A stretch of 48,787 nt of DNA from Ga0077527 sp038316355 (GCA_038316355.1 JBBQAO010000021.1:1-48787), one strand, 5' to 3'; shown: positions 1 through 8,514, counted from the stretch's first letter. The notes: a model not told the origin generated them from the letters alone. Numbers and translations are program-made.

Positions 1-162
1 GGTAGCCTGGGAACCCCGACGCGACTGCGGGACATCGCGGTGCCGGAAAATGCCTTACCGCAACTTGCCGACGACATCGCCGCAGACTGGTTCCTGCAGC
101 AGAATCCGCGGCGCTTAACCGGCACCGCCGAATTGGTGCAATTGTTGCAGGCTGCCTGGTAA
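1..162 (+). CDS. Iron-containing alcohol dehydrogenase / maleylacetate reductase family, C-terminal end (partial)
   Basis: Frame 1 is open from the first base of the window to a TAA and gives 53 residues, so the gene begins outside the window. The visible part has the all-helical C-terminus typical of group III iron-dependent alcohol dehydrogenases: GTPTRLRDIAVPE, then LPQLADDIAADWFLQQNPR, then a final leucine-rich helix ending in AAW. In this family the C-terminal domain closes over the Fe/NAD(P) active site, whose metal-binding histidines lie upstream and cannot be seen here. Maleylacetate reductases share this tail, so substrate cannot be assigned. It converges on the minus-strand acyl-CoA dehydrogenase gene, with about 120 nt between the two stop codons. 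Confidence 0.75.
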   Translation, partial: GSLGTPTRLRDIAVPENALPQLADDIAADWFLQQNPRRLTGTAELVQLLQAAW

Positions 163-282
163 TCGCCGCAAGGCCTCGAGCCCCACATGCAGGACCAGGC
201 CGTAATCAATCAGTCATACGCAGTAAAACTGCTGTAACGCGGTGCAGGCGGACAATGCCGGCCGCAGTTCAGTCAGGCAACT

Positions 283-1476
283 TCAGGTCGGCAGGGTCAG
301 CGGCAGCCGTTTGACGATTTTGACCCGCTGCACGGTATCTCCCGCGAGATGGGTCCAGATCATCGCGTCACGCACCAGCTTGTCGACGCGGGCGTTCATC
401 ATGGCGCCTTCGGGGCCGTGGATATCCATGTTGGCCCGTGTCACCCGCTGCACCACTTCCTGCGAATAATTCATCACCAGCACGTTGTTGCCGTAATCCG
501 GCAGCTTGCGGTCGCGCTCCCAGGCCGCGCGCAGCACGAATGAACGCAACGCTTCGGTCAGCATGTACATCTCGTTCAGTTTCAGCTGCACCAGCTGGTG
601 GTCAATGACCAGTTTACCGGCGCGTTTGTGGTTACGCGCAAAATGCATGGCCATGCCGACGGCGTCATCACAGATGCCCAGCGCATTGGCCGCCAGTTCG
701 ATGTCGCCGAATTCGGACTTGTCGGTGGCGCGCGCCTTGACGCCGCCGTTGACCTCGCCCACCACGTTGGCATGCGGCACCCGCGCGTTTTCGAATATCA
801 GCTCGCCGTTCTGGTAGAAGCGCCAGCCGCGCTTGTTGAACACCTTGCCGACGCGGAATCCGGGGGTGTCATTCGGGATCATGAACATCGTGCTGCCTTC
901 GCGGATGTTGACTTCCGGATCAGTGCGCGCATCAACAAAAAACAGTTTGGCCACGCTGCCGTTGGCGATGAACATCTTGGTGCCATTGAGGATCCACTCG
1001 TCGCCCCTGCGCTCGGCGCGCAGCTTCCAGCCGGCCTTGGGATCGTTATCCGGCGGCATGCGGTTGTCGGATCCGGCATTGGCTTCAGTGCCGCCCTTGC
1101 CCAGCACGAATGAATCATCGGCCATGAAAGGCTTGAGGAAGCGCTCCTTCTGATCCTTGCTGCAGGAAGCCGCGATCAGGTGGCTCCATTTCCAGCACTG
1201 ACTGAAAGTCTTGGACACCGAACTGTCGCCGCGCGCCAGTTCCGCCATCACCAGCGCCTGGGTCACGAAGTCGGCCTCATGCCCGCCCCACTCCTTGGGC
1301 ACCGCCAGCGTGCGGAAACCCAGCTTCGAGCCCTTTTTGATGATCTCCCAGTCGAAAGTGTCCTTGGGATTGGCAATCTGGTCGCGGGACAGCGAAAGCG
1401 GCCGGATTTCCTCTTCGGCGAATTTCCGCGCCTCCATCTGCCAGCCGCGCTGCTCTTCATTCAGTGCAAAATCCAT
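283..1476 (-). CDS. Acyl-CoA dehydrogenase family protein (397 aa)
   Basis: This is a flavin-dependent acyl-CoA dehydrogenase, a family that oxidises acyl-CoA thioesters at the alpha-beta bond and passes electrons to ETF in the cytoplasm. The N-terminal helical domain covers about residues 1-120. The flavin-contacting strands are seen as GKGGTEANAGSDN (about 126-138) and WILNGTKMFIANG (161-173), and the C-terminal helical domain contains IHGPEG at about 352-357. The usual catalytic Glu of the Y-E-G-T motif near the C-terminus is not evident; the equivalent stretch reads THLAGDTVQR. The gene lies 39 nt downstream of a second acyl-CoA dehydrogenase and is probably co-transcribed with it. Adjacent acyl-CoA dehydrogenases sometimes form hetero-oligomers in which only one subunit is fully catalytic. 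Family assignment is secure, substrate unknown. Confidence 0.92.
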   Translation of the reverse strand: MDFALNEEQRGWQMEARKFAEEEIRPLSLSRDQIANPKDTFDWEIIKKGSKLGFRTLAVPKEWGGHEADFVTQALVMAELARGDSSVSKTFSQCWKWSHLIAASCSKDQKERFLKPFMADDSFVLGKGGTEANAGSDNRMPPDNDPKAGWKLRAERRGDEWILNGTKMFIANGSVAKLFFVDARTDPEVNIREGSTMFMIPNDTPGFRVGKVFNKRGWRFYQNGELIFENARVPHANVVGEVNGGVKARATDKSEFGDIELAANALGICDDAVGMAMHFARNHKRAGKLVIDHQLVQLKLNEMYMLTEALRSFVLRAAWERDRKLPDYGNNVLVMNYSQEVVQRVTRANMDIHGPEGAMMNARVDKLVRDAMIWTHLAGDTVQRVKIVKRLPLTLPT

Positions 1477-1515
1477 TTCAGATCTCCGTATCGATTCAGT
1501 TTGACGGGCCGCGCG

Positions 1516-2754
1516 TTAGCGCGTGTATCCGGCCACGGTTTCGGCCACCACCAGCGGCGATGCCAGATCGCAATCCGCCGAGTGCCGCAGCACCAGCGTG
1601 TCATGCGCATATTTCTGCAGCGGCATGTCGCGCATCACCGCCATCGCACCAAAACATTCCGCCGCCTCCAGCGTCGCCCGGTGCAGCGCCTCCGCGGTGA
1701 AGCTGCGCGCCACCACCGGCCACGGCAGGTCATTGATGCTGCGGTCGGCGACGGCTTCCGGATGATCGGTCACCCAGGCCGCCTTCCAGGTCAGGCTGCG
1801 CGCCGCCTCGATCTGGATCGCGACATCCGCGAGCTTCATGCCGATGGCCTGGTGCTCAATGATGTGGCGCCCGCCCTGCCAGCGCATTTTGGCGTAGTCG
1901 ATCGCCGCTTCGTACGCCGCGCGCGCGACACCGATGTTGATCGCCGCCATCTGCACCATATGGCGCCCGGCAATGCCGGCATGGAGCATGCGGTGTGCGG
2001 CATCCGCCGCCAGCACATCCTCTTCTGCGACACGACAATTTTTCAGGGTCACCGGCGCCACCGCGCCGTGATGCCAGCGCACGCGCTCACCCTTGCCGGC
2101 GAAAGGCTGGAGGAATTCGCCGACGCTCAAACCCTGTGCGGCCTGCGCCAGCAACACGGTAACCGTACCTTCACCGCCGCTCACCTTGGCCTGCACCACA
2201 AACAAGCCGGCCACCGGTGCATTGGCGACAAACGGCGCAGTGCCGTTGAGCACCCAGGCTTTGCCATCGCGCGTCGCCGCAAGTTCCGGCGCATCCGCCT
2301 CATCCGCATCCAGCGGCAGGGTCTGGTGATAACTCCAGCCGCGACCGGCGCCGGCATCGCGCGCAATCAGCGCGATGTGAAAACGGTCTTCCCCCTCAAA
2401 TAGCGGCAGCCAGTGTGCGCGCTGCGCAGGATTCATCGCAGTCCCCAGCACTTCGCGGGCCAGCAGCGCCGTTTCACCCAGCACCACGGCAAGATCGACA
2501 TCCCCCGCCGCCAGTTCCTCGAGCAGCATGCAGGTGGTCAGCGTATCGGCGCCGGCGCCGCCCGCATCCTCGGGCAATCCCAGCCCGCGCAAACCCATCT
2601 GTGACGCCTGATCCAGCAGGTCCGTCAGCAACGGTTTCTCAAAAGGCTCCAGTCGCGCCGGGTCGGTCGCCACGGGTTTCACTTCGCGATTCACAAAATC
2701 ACGGACGGCGTCGCGGAACTCGATCTGCTCCGGCGTCAATTGCAGGTCATACAT
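1516..2754 (-). CDS. Acyl-CoA dehydrogenase family protein, divergent (412 aa)
   Basis: This is the first gene of the acyl-CoA dehydrogenase pair. It has the family architecture: an N-terminal helical domain beginning MYDLQLTPEQIEFRDAVRD, a middle beta domain with WVLNGTAPFVANA, and a C-terminal helical bundle with IIEHQAIGMKLADVAIQIEAAR. It diverges from the partner gene in the region that normally carries flavin-contacting and catalytic residues. The segment after the FGAMAVMRDMPLQKYAHDT helix is LVLRHSADCD, with no recognisable catalytic Glu. The weak nucleotide-binding consensus suggests a specialised or non-catalytic subunit. It lies 35 nt downstream of the Bug receptor gene and 39 nt upstream of the second dehydrogenase, so the three probably form one transcript. 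Confidence 0.88.
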   Translation of the reverse strand: MYDLQLTPEQIEFRDAVRDFVNREVKPVATDPARLEPFEKPLLTDLLDQASQMGLRGLGLPEDAGGAGADTLTTCMLLEELAAGDVDLAVVLGETALLAREVLGTAMNPAQRAHWLPLFEGEDRFHIALIARDAGAGRGWSYHQTLPLDADEADAPELAATRDGKAWVLNGTAPFVANAPVAGLFVVQAKVSGGEGTVTVLLAQAAQGLSVGEFLQPFAGKGERVRWHHGAVAPVTLKNCRVAEEDVLAADAAHRMLHAGIAGRHMVQMAAINIGVARAAYEAAIDYAKMRWQGGRHIIEHQAIGMKLADVAIQIEAARSLTWKAAWVTDHPEAVADRSINDLPWPVVARSFTAEALHRATLEAAECFGAMAVMRDMPLQKYAHDTLVLRHSADCDLASPLVVAETVAGYTR

Positions 2755-2789
2755 GCGCTGCTTCCTTTCCTGGGAAATGGAGCTTCGGA

Positions 2790-3764
2790 TTACTGCGGAT
2801 CAATACCGGCGGCACGCGCCATCTTGATCCACTTGGGAATTTCAGACTTGATGAAGGCATCATGCTCCTCGATTGAATTGCCGATCGGATCGGCGCCACG
2901 CTGGATCAGCGTCTTGCGGTTTTCCGGGTCGCGTATCGCGGTCACCAGTGCCTGGTTCAGTTTTTCGGCAATCGGCCGTGGTATGCCGGCAGGGCCGACG
3001 AAACTGAAGCCGCTGCGCACCACAAAGCCCGGCACGCCGGCCTCCTCCATGGTCGGGATGTCCGGTGCGTATTCAGAGCGCGTGGCACCGGTCTGCGCAA
3101 TCAGGCGCAGCCGCCCGGCGGAGATGTAGCCGGTGAGCAGCGGCATGCTGGCGAACTGCATCTGGATATGCCCCGCCACCAGGTCAATCACCGCAGGACC
3201 GGCGCCCTTATACGGCACATGCACCAGTTTCGTGCCGGCCATGCTGTTGAGCAGTTCCCCCGACAGGTGACCCACGGTACCCCGGCCTGACGTCGAATAA
3301 AAAATCTCGCCCGGGCGTTTTTTCGACAGCGCGATGAGTTCCTTCAGATTCTTCGCCGGCAGCGAAGGATGCAGCACCAGGCCGGAGGGCACGTCGACAA
3401 TCAGGCCCAGCGGGGTGAAATCCTTCAGCGTATTGAAGGGCATTTTCTTGATCATCGCCGGATTGATGACAAAGCTGGCTGCCATCAGGCCGGTGGTGTA
3501 GCCATCGGGCGCGCTTTTCGCGACCACATCGCCGCCGATAGTGCCGCCGGCGCCGGGCCGGTAATCCATCACCAGTTGCTGACCCAGCACCTCAACCATT
3601 TTCGGTTGCAGCAGCCGGAAAAACACCTCGCTGTTGCCGCCTGGTGCCGCGGGATTGACGATACGCACGGGTTTGACCGGGAATGCCTGGGCATATGCGG
3701 ATCCAGACCCGGCCGTGAGCAAGCTGGCGGTGATGACACAGCAAAACAGATTGACGTGCTTCAT
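2790..3764 (-). CDS. Bug-family tripartite tricarboxylate transporter substrate-binding protein (324 aa)
   Basis: This is a secreted solute receptor of the TctC/Bug type, which delivers carboxylates and related anions to TctAB permeases. A signal peptide begins MKHVNLFCCVITASLL and probably ends at AYA (about residue 25), followed by FPVKPVRIVNPAAPGG, the usual first ligand-loop region. Further hallmarks are DYRPGAGGTIGGDVVAK, APDGYT and LVHVPYKGAGPAV. The frame stays open upstream, but I place the start at 3764 because AGGAG lies six bases before that ATG and the signal peptide follows at once. The gene stands upstream of two acyl-CoA dehydrogenase genes, so its ligand may be an acid degraded as a CoA thioester (inference). 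Confidence 0.92.
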   Translation of the reverse strand: MKHVNLFCCVITASLLTAGSGSAYAQAFPVKPVRIVNPAAPGGNSEVFFRLLQPKMVEVLGQQLVMDYRPGAGGTIGGDVVAKSAPDGYTTGLMAASFVINPAMIKKMPFNTLKDFTPLGLIVDVPSGLVLHPSLPAKNLKELIALSKKRPGEIFYSTSGRGTVGHLSGELLNSMAGTKLVHVPYKGAGPAVIDLVAGHIQMQFASMPLLTGYISAGRLRLIAQTGATRSEYAPDIPTMEEAGVPGFVVRSGFSFVGPAGIPRPIAEKLNQALVTAIRDPENRKTLIQRGADPIGNSIEEHDAFIKSEIPKWIKMARAAGIDPQ

Positions 3765-4123
3765 TGCTGCTCCTGAGCGCACAGTTATATTTTGATGGCG
3801 GGAATGCGCCCGCAGATGATGCCCAAAACATCCGGCAGCGGCAACCGCGGCGGCCCCATCGCGCGCACCCACCACGATACGGACGCCTTGATGCACCACG
3901 TCAGATCAGGCCGCGTGCAATACCGCCTGTTCCGTTTACATGACGGCGCACACACGGCCATCACGCACCTCCCTTGGTGCCTCATCCCCAACCCTTCTAC
4001 CGTCAAGCGGCACCGAGGTCCTGGATGGAGAAGATGGATGGAGAAGAGAGGCAAATGTCTCCTCTCTCCCTCCGGGACCCGGGCACACTGGAAGCGGAGC
4101 AGAGAGGCCGGGAGTGAGGGGTA
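3765..4123. repeat. Gene-free gap with degenerate REP-like repeat
   Basis: No gene is seen in this gap of about 360 nt. From roughly 3975 to 4120 it holds a degenerate copy of a widespread proteobacterial interspersed element: a CCTCATCCCCAACCCTTCT-like stretch, then the short purine-rich near-repeats GGATGGAG and GGAGAAGAGAGG with a nearly complementary CCTCTCTCC, then a GGCCGGGAGTGAGGG end. A related sequence is found near 48115-48185. The element may form imperfect hairpins between the SDR gene and the Bug gene. Confidence 0.5.
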
Positions 4124-4915
4124 TTACACCAATCCTCTCGCAATTCCACCGTCAACGAGAATCGACTGACAGGTCACGTAACTGGTTTTATGTGAGGCCA
4201 GAAACGCCACCATGGGCGCAATCTCCCCGGGCTGGGCGAAGCGGCCCAGGGGAATTTCATGGGTAAATTCATCAACGATCGCCGCCGCAGGCACGCCGCG
4301 CTCCTTGGACAGCTTCTCGATGCGGCTAGTCCAGAGGCTGGTCATGGTGCGCCCCGGCGACACCGAATTGACGCGGATGTTGAAAGGCTGGAACTCGGCA
4401 CCCAGCGTTTTCACCATGGCGATCAGCCCGGCCTTGTGCACATTGGATACCAGCTGGTACGGGTAGGGCATGCGTGGCCCGGCAGCGCCAAGAATGACGA
4501 TGCGTCCCGCGCCCGATTTTTTTAGCATCTCAAGTGTGGCACGGATCACGCGCACTGTGCCCATCACGTTGAACTCGTAATTGGCATACCAGGCGGCATC
4601 ATCGAGTTCATTGAACAAGGCACGCTGGCTGCCGCCCACGGCTGACACCAGAATATCCAGTTTCACCGTCTGCTGCTCCAGCCATGCCTGTAACGCTGCG
4701 ACTTCGGCTGGCTTGGTCACATCAGCGGCAAACCAGCGTACCGGCCGGCCGACTGCCTGCTCCAACTTCGCTGCGGCCTGTTTCAGTTTTTCCGCATTGC
4801 GCGAACAGATGATGAGGTCCACGCCTTCTTCGAGAAGCGCCTTTGCGCTTTCATAACCGATGCCTTCGCTCGCCCCGACCACGAGGGCGGTTTCGCCCTT
4901 GATACCCAAATCCAT
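4124..4915 (-). CDS. SDR-family oxidoreductase with degenerate catalytic residues (263 aa)
   Basis: This is a classical short-chain dehydrogenase/reductase fold of usual length. The dinucleotide-binding glycine motif is GASEGIG (residues 14-20), the NNAG-equivalent is SAVGG (91-95), and Asn116 and Lys161 are present. The start is taken at 4915 because AAGGA precedes that ATG at good spacing; a longer reading to 4963 lacks this. The odd feature is the active site. The Ser of the usual ISS-G segment is Ala (ILGAAG, 141-146), and the position four before Lys161, normally the catalytic Tyr, is Ser157 (VSNVHK). It may be a variant reductase using other residues or a non-redox SDR. The C-terminus SILVDGGIARGLV is standard for the family. 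Confidence 0.85.
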   Translation of the reverse strand: MDLGIKGETALVVGASEGIGYESAKALLEEGVDLIICSRNAEKLKQAAAKLEQAVGRPVRWFAADVTKPAEVAALQAWLEQQTVKLDILVSAVGGSQRALFNELDDAAWYANYEFNVMGTVRVIRATLEMLKKSGAGRIVILGAAGPRMPYPYQLVSNVHKAGLIAMVKTLGAEFQPFNIRVNSVSPGRTMTSLWTSRIEKLSKERGVPAAAIVDEFTHEIPLGRFAQPGEIAPMVAFLASHKTSYVTCQSILVDGGIARGLV

Positions 4916-4941
4916 ATCGATCCTTGTTGATCCCGCCTGAA

Positions 4942-4984
4942 TAAAAAAACGCCGGCACAACAAGCCATGCTCTTTGTGCCGGCG
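4942..4984 (-). terminator. Rho-independent terminator downstream of a Bug gene
   Basis: Read on the minus strand, a perfect 11-bp stem (CGCCGGCACAA with TTGTGCCGGCG, at 4950-4960 and 4974-4984) has a 13-nt loop and is followed by seven T residues. It lies 31 nt past the stop codon of the Bug gene that ends at 5016. It should separate that gene from the SDR gene further downstream. Confidence 0.88.
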
Positions 4985-5015
4985 TCTGCTGCGCTTGGTG
5001 AAGGAAAGTCTGTAT

Positions 5016-5993
5016 TTATTCGACTTTCGCGCCGGTCATCTTGATCAGCTTGCCATACTTCTCATAATCGGACTTCAAAGTCGCATTGAACTGGTCCACC
5101 GTGCTCGGCGAAGGATCCAGGGCCTGGTTCTCCAGGGTTTTGACCACATCCGGCAAAGCCAGCGCCTTGTTCATTTCACTGTTGAGCTTGTCAATGATCG
5201 CTTTCGGCGTACCAGCCGGCGCAAAAACTCCGATCCACGGGCTCATGTCATAACCCGGCACCCCGGAATCCGCCAGTGTCGGCACATTGGGCAACGCTTT
5301 GCTCGGCTTGGTCGAGCCCAGACCGAGAGGACGCAGCTTGCCATTGCGGATATGCGTGATCACAGTGCCGACAGTGGCAAACGAAGCCTGGGTCTCTCCC
5401 GCCAGCAATGCGGTTACCTGCGGCGCGCCGCCCTTGTACGGCACATGGACGATATCAATGCCGGTCATCGAGATCAGCAGCGCCATCTGCAGATGCGGTG
5501 CACTGCCGTTACCCGAAGAAGAATAGTTGATCTGCCCCGGTTTCGATTTCGCCAGCGCAATGAACTCTTTTACATTTTTCACCGGCAGTGACGGATGCAC
5601 TGTCAGCACACCAGGCTGGGCTGACAGCATGCCGACGCCGGTGAAGTCCTTCACCGTATCGTAGGCCAGCTTTTTTCCGTAAATGTGCGCATTGCCGACG
5701 TGAGTCGTCGAATGCACCATGATGGTGTAGCCATCGGGTGGCGCCTTGGCGACGACATCGGAACCGATCGAACCCGAGGCACCGCCACGATTATCGACCA
5801 CGAACTGCTGGCCCAGTGATTCGGACAATTTCTGCATGACCATCCTGCCCACCACATCGTTCGAGCCGCCGGCCGGCCAGGGAATAACCACGCGCACCAC
5901 TTTCGACGGATAGGCCTGCGCCTGGACAAGCGCCGGCGTAAGGCACAGCACTACAGCAATCGCGACCAGCGCGGAATTTTGCAACGATTTCAT
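5016..5993 (-). CDS. Bug-family TTT substrate-binding protein, tandem paralogue A (325 aa)
   Basis: This is a periplasmic solute receptor with a signal peptide (MKSLQNSALVAIAVV, ending near VQA) and mature start YPSKVVRVVIPWPAGGSND. Receptor hallmarks are DNRGGASGSIGSDVVAK, PPDGYT, the unusual segment MVHSTTHVGNAHIYGKK, and VHVPYKGGAPQ. A GAGGAG ribosome site precedes the start codon at 5993. It shares an identical domain order and many identical stretches, including the HSTTHV segment, with the gene immediately upstream (6126-7097), so the two look like a tandem duplication. It has its own candidate promoter (6044-6072) and a strong terminator (4942-4984), so it may be expressed independently of its twin. 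Confidence 0.93.
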   Translation of the reverse strand: MKSLQNSALVAIAVVLCLTPALVQAQAYPSKVVRVVIPWPAGGSNDVVGRMVMQKLSESLGQQFVVDNRGGASGSIGSDVVAKAPPDGYTIMVHSTTHVGNAHIYGKKLAYDTVKDFTGVGMLSAQPGVLTVHPSLPVKNVKEFIALAKSKPGQINYSSSGNGSAPHLQMALLISMTGIDIVHVPYKGGAPQVTALLAGETQASFATVGTVITHIRNGKLRPLGLGSTKPSKALPNVPTLADSGVPGYDMSPWIGVFAPAGTPKAIIDKLNSEMNKALALPDVVKTLENQALDPSPSTVDQFNATLKSDYEKYGKLIKMTGAKVE

Positions 5994-6043
5994 TTCGGTT
6001 TCTCCTCTGTTTTTTCTCTGCAGATCTATGTGCAGATGACCAA

Positions 6044-6072
6044 ATTATGCGTAAAACCCAGCGACACGACAA
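6044..6072 (-). promoter_or_regulatory. Candidate sigma70-type promoter for Bug gene 5016-5993
   Basis: On the minus strand TTGTCG (6067-6072) is separated by 17 nt from CATAAT (6044-6049), a good match to -35 and -10 hexamers. Transcription would begin near 6037 and leave a leader of roughly 44 nt before the ATG at 5993. Inferred from sequence only. Confidence 0.55.
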
Positions 6073-6082
6073 TGAAATGAGC

Positions 6083-6124
6083 AAAAAAACAGCACAGAAC
6101 GCCGATTTTTTTAATATTTGTGCT
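6083..6124 (-). terminator. Weak candidate terminator after Bug paralogue B
   Basis: Immediately after the stop codon of the 6126-7097 gene, minus-strand AGCACA (6119-6124) can pair with TGTGCT (6091-6096) across a 22-nt AT-rich loop. A G and seven Ts follow. The short stem and long loop make this a tentative call. Confidence 0.35.
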
Positions 6125-6125
6125 T

Positions 6126-7097
6126 TCAATCAGCCTTGACGCCGGTTTCCTTGATCAACCTGGCGTATTTGTCGTAATCGGATTTCAGCCGTGCAGCGAA
6201 CTGCTCTGGACTCATGAACATCGGATCCAGCGTCTGTGCGCTGAGTTTCTCGGCAACGCTCTTGTCCTTCAGCGCTTTGTGCATTTCGCCGTTCAGGCGG
6301 TCCAGTACCGGCTTCGGCATATTTGCCGGTCCCAGCGCGCCGATCCAGGCCGTAAATTCGTAGCCTTTGACACCGCCTTCGGCAATCGTCTGCACCTGCG
6401 GATACTGCGTGATGCGCTCATCCGAAGTCACTGCAACTGCCCGCAGGCGTTTCGAATTGATGTGCGGAATTACTGATCCGACCGTGGCCATCATGGCCTG
6501 GACCTCGCCCGACGAAATCGCCACGGCTGCAGGACCACCGCCCTTGTACGGCACATGCACCATTTTGGTGTTGCTCATCGAATTCATCAGCGCCATGCCG
6601 AGATGGACAAAACTGCCATTGCCGGAAGAGGAATAAGTGATCTGGTCAGGACGCTTGCGGCCGAGATCGAGGAATTCCCTGACGTTGGTCGCCGGCAGCG
6701 AAGGGTGGACAACCAGAATGCCGACCTGACGCGCCAGCGGCGCGATACCGACGAAATCCTTCATCGTGTCATAGGGAATCTTGCTGTAGAGATGCGGGTT
6801 CGACACATGCGTGGTCGAATGGATCATGAAGGTGTAGCCATCGGCAGGACTTTTCGCCACGACATCCGACCCGACGATGCCCGAAGCACCGCCGCGGTTG
6901 TCGATGATGAACTGCTGTCCGGTGTTTTCCGCCAGCTTTTGCGCCACCAACCGGGCGACAATATCATTCGATCCGCCCGGTGGCCACGGCACGATGACGC
7001 GTACGGTTTTTGCCGGATAGTTCTGCGCCACCGCAAGCAGTGGTGCGCCAACAAGCCCGGCCAACGCCAGCAGCGTCAGTTTAGTTGCTGTTTTCAT
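6126..7097 (-). CDS. Bug-family TTT substrate-binding protein, tandem paralogue B (323 aa)
   Basis: This is a secreted receptor: signal peptide MKTATKLTLLALAGLVGAP ending near AVA, then YPAKTVRVIVPWPPGGSND. It shows DNRGGASGIVGSDVVAK, SPADGYT, MIHSTTHVSNPHLYSK, VHVPYKGGGPAAVA, and the C-terminal LKSDYDKYARLIKETGVK shared with its neighbour. GGAGG at seven bases supports the ATG at 7097. The gene is divergent from the CoA-transferase gene at 7297, with a 199-nt intergenic region likely to hold both promoters. Conservation of the ligand loops between the two tandem copies suggests chemically related ligands. Confidence 0.93.
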   Translation of the reverse strand: MKTATKLTLLALAGLVGAPLLAVAQNYPAKTVRVIVPWPPGGSNDIVARLVAQKLAENTGQQFIIDNRGGASGIVGSDVVAKSPADGYTFMIHSTTHVSNPHLYSKIPYDTMKDFVGIAPLARQVGILVVHPSLPATNVREFLDLGRKRPDQITYSSSGNGSFVHLGMALMNSMSNTKMVHVPYKGGGPAAVAISSGEVQAMMATVGSVIPHINSKRLRAVAVTSDERITQYPQVQTIAEGGVKGYEFTAWIGALGPANMPKPVLDRLNGEMHKALKDKSVAEKLSAQTLDPMFMSPEQFAARLKSDYDKYARLIKETGVKAD

Positions 7098-7296
7098 GTA
7101 TTTCCTCCATTTTGTTTTGAACTTGCTGAGCTATAACCAGATTATGATCCGCGATAAAGAGATGCGCCATCAACCGCGCCCCTCTCCGACATTCACAGGA
7201 TAAAATAACCCTTTTGCACCACACACTTTTCCACAATCACAATCATCGCGGCCATGCACTGATGCAGTGCCGCATGACACTCCGGAGCGTGTCCTC

Positions 7297-8514
7297 ATGG
7301 CTTTACCCCTCGAAGGCGTTAACGTACTCGACCTCACCACTGTGATGGCCGGGCCCTACTGCACGATGGTGCTCGGCGACATGGGCGCCAGCATCACCAA
7401 GGTTGAGAACTTCCCCGAGGGCGATGGTTCCCGGCGATTCGAACCCAAGATCAACGACGAGTCGTACTGCTTCGCGGTGCTGAACCGCAACAAGAAAAGC
7501 ATCGGCATCAACATGAAGGATCCGCGCGGCAAGGAAATTTTCATGAAGCTCGCGGCGAAGGCCGACATCATCACCGAGAATTTCCGCCCCGGCGTGGTGA
7601 AAAAACTCGGCATCGATTACGCGACGATCAGTAAATTCAACCCCGGCGTGATCTACGCCTCGATGTCCGGTTTCGGCCAGACAGGACCCTATGGCCACAA
7701 GGGCGGCTTCGACATCGTGGCCCAGGGCATGTCCGGCATCATGATGATGACCGGCCATCCCGGCGGCCGCCCGGCCAAGGTCGGCATTGCAATGAACGAC
7801 ATTTCCAGCGGGGTCACCGCGCTCTATGCCATCCTTGGCGCCTACATCGGCAAACTGCGTCACGGCAAAGGCCAGTACGTCGAGACCTCCCTGCTTGAAG
7901 CCGGTCTGGCATGGACGCACTGGGAATCCGGCGCATATTTTGGCGGCGGAGAGGAACCTCTCGCAACCGGCACGCGGCACCGCCGCTCCACGCCCTATCA
8001 GGCATACCGGACCAAGGATGGCTATGTCACCGTGGGCGCCAACAATAACAAGTTGTGGACCAATTTCTGCAACATCACCTGCAACAAGCCGGAGTGGCTG
8101 ACCGATCCGCGCTTCAAGGACCTGCCGTCACGGCTGAAGAACATCGAGGAACTGGAAGTGGAAATCGAAAAAGTGTTCGCCACGCAGCCGACCGCGCACT
8201 GGGTCGAGAAACTTGATGCGGCGCAGGTGCCGGGCGGCCCGGTCTACACCTACGCGCAGACCCTTGACGACCCGCACATCAAGGCGCGCAACATGGTCGT
8301 TGAAATAGATCACCCGAAAATCGGCCGCATGAAATCCCTCGGCATCCCGGTCAAATCCAGCGGCGAGCTGACCGCCATCCGCCAGCCCGCGCCCTGGCTC
8401 GGCCAGCACACTGAAGAAACCGTGCGCGGCCTGGACTACAAGGACGCCGACATCGCCACGCTGTTTGCCGCAGGCGTGCTGTACGACAAGTACCGCGCCG
8501 GCCGGCCGGCTTGA
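7297..8514 (+). CDS. CaiB/BaiF (type III) CoA-transferase (405 aa)
   Basis: This is a family III CoA-transferase, an enzyme that moves CoA between carboxylic acids through an aspartyl-CoA anhydride. The nucleophile is probably Asp168 in GIAMNDISSG, matching Asp169 of formyl-CoA transferase. Other family stretches are LDLTTVMAGPYCTMVLGDMGA (broken here at the family glycine), ENFRPGVVKKLGIDY and SMSGFGQTGPY. I choose the ATG at 7297 over an in-frame ATG ten codons earlier because MALPLEGVNVLDL matches the usual N-terminus and GGAG lies nine bases upstream. It is followed after 24 nt by an SMR transporter gene. The donor and acceptor acids are not deducible. The divergent Bug receptor may supply one of them. 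Confidence 0.93.
   Translation: MALPLEGVNVLDLTTVMAGPYCTMVLGDMGASITKVENFPEGDGSRRFEPKINDESYCFAVLNRNKKSIGINMKDPRGKEIFMKLAAKADIITENFRPGVVKKLGIDYATISKFNPGVIYASMSGFGQTGPYGHKGGFDIVAQGMSGIMMMTGHPGGRPAKVGIAMNDISSGVTALYAILGAYIGKLRHGKGQYVETSLLEAGLAWTHWESGAYFGGGEEPLATGTRHRRSTPYQAYRTKDGYVTVGANNNKLWTNFCNITCNKPEWLTDPRFKDLPSRLKNIEELEVEIEKVFATQPTAHWVEKLDAAQVPGGPVYTYAQTLDDPHIKARNMVVEIDHPKIGRMKSLGIPVKSSGELTAIRQPAPWLGQHTEETVRGLDYKDADIATLFAAGVLYDKYRAGRPA

Noticed and set aside
1180..2403. Long plus-strand open frame (407 codons) opposite the acyl-CoA dehydrogenases
   Set aside because: It crosses two genes on the other strand and has no recognisable domain.
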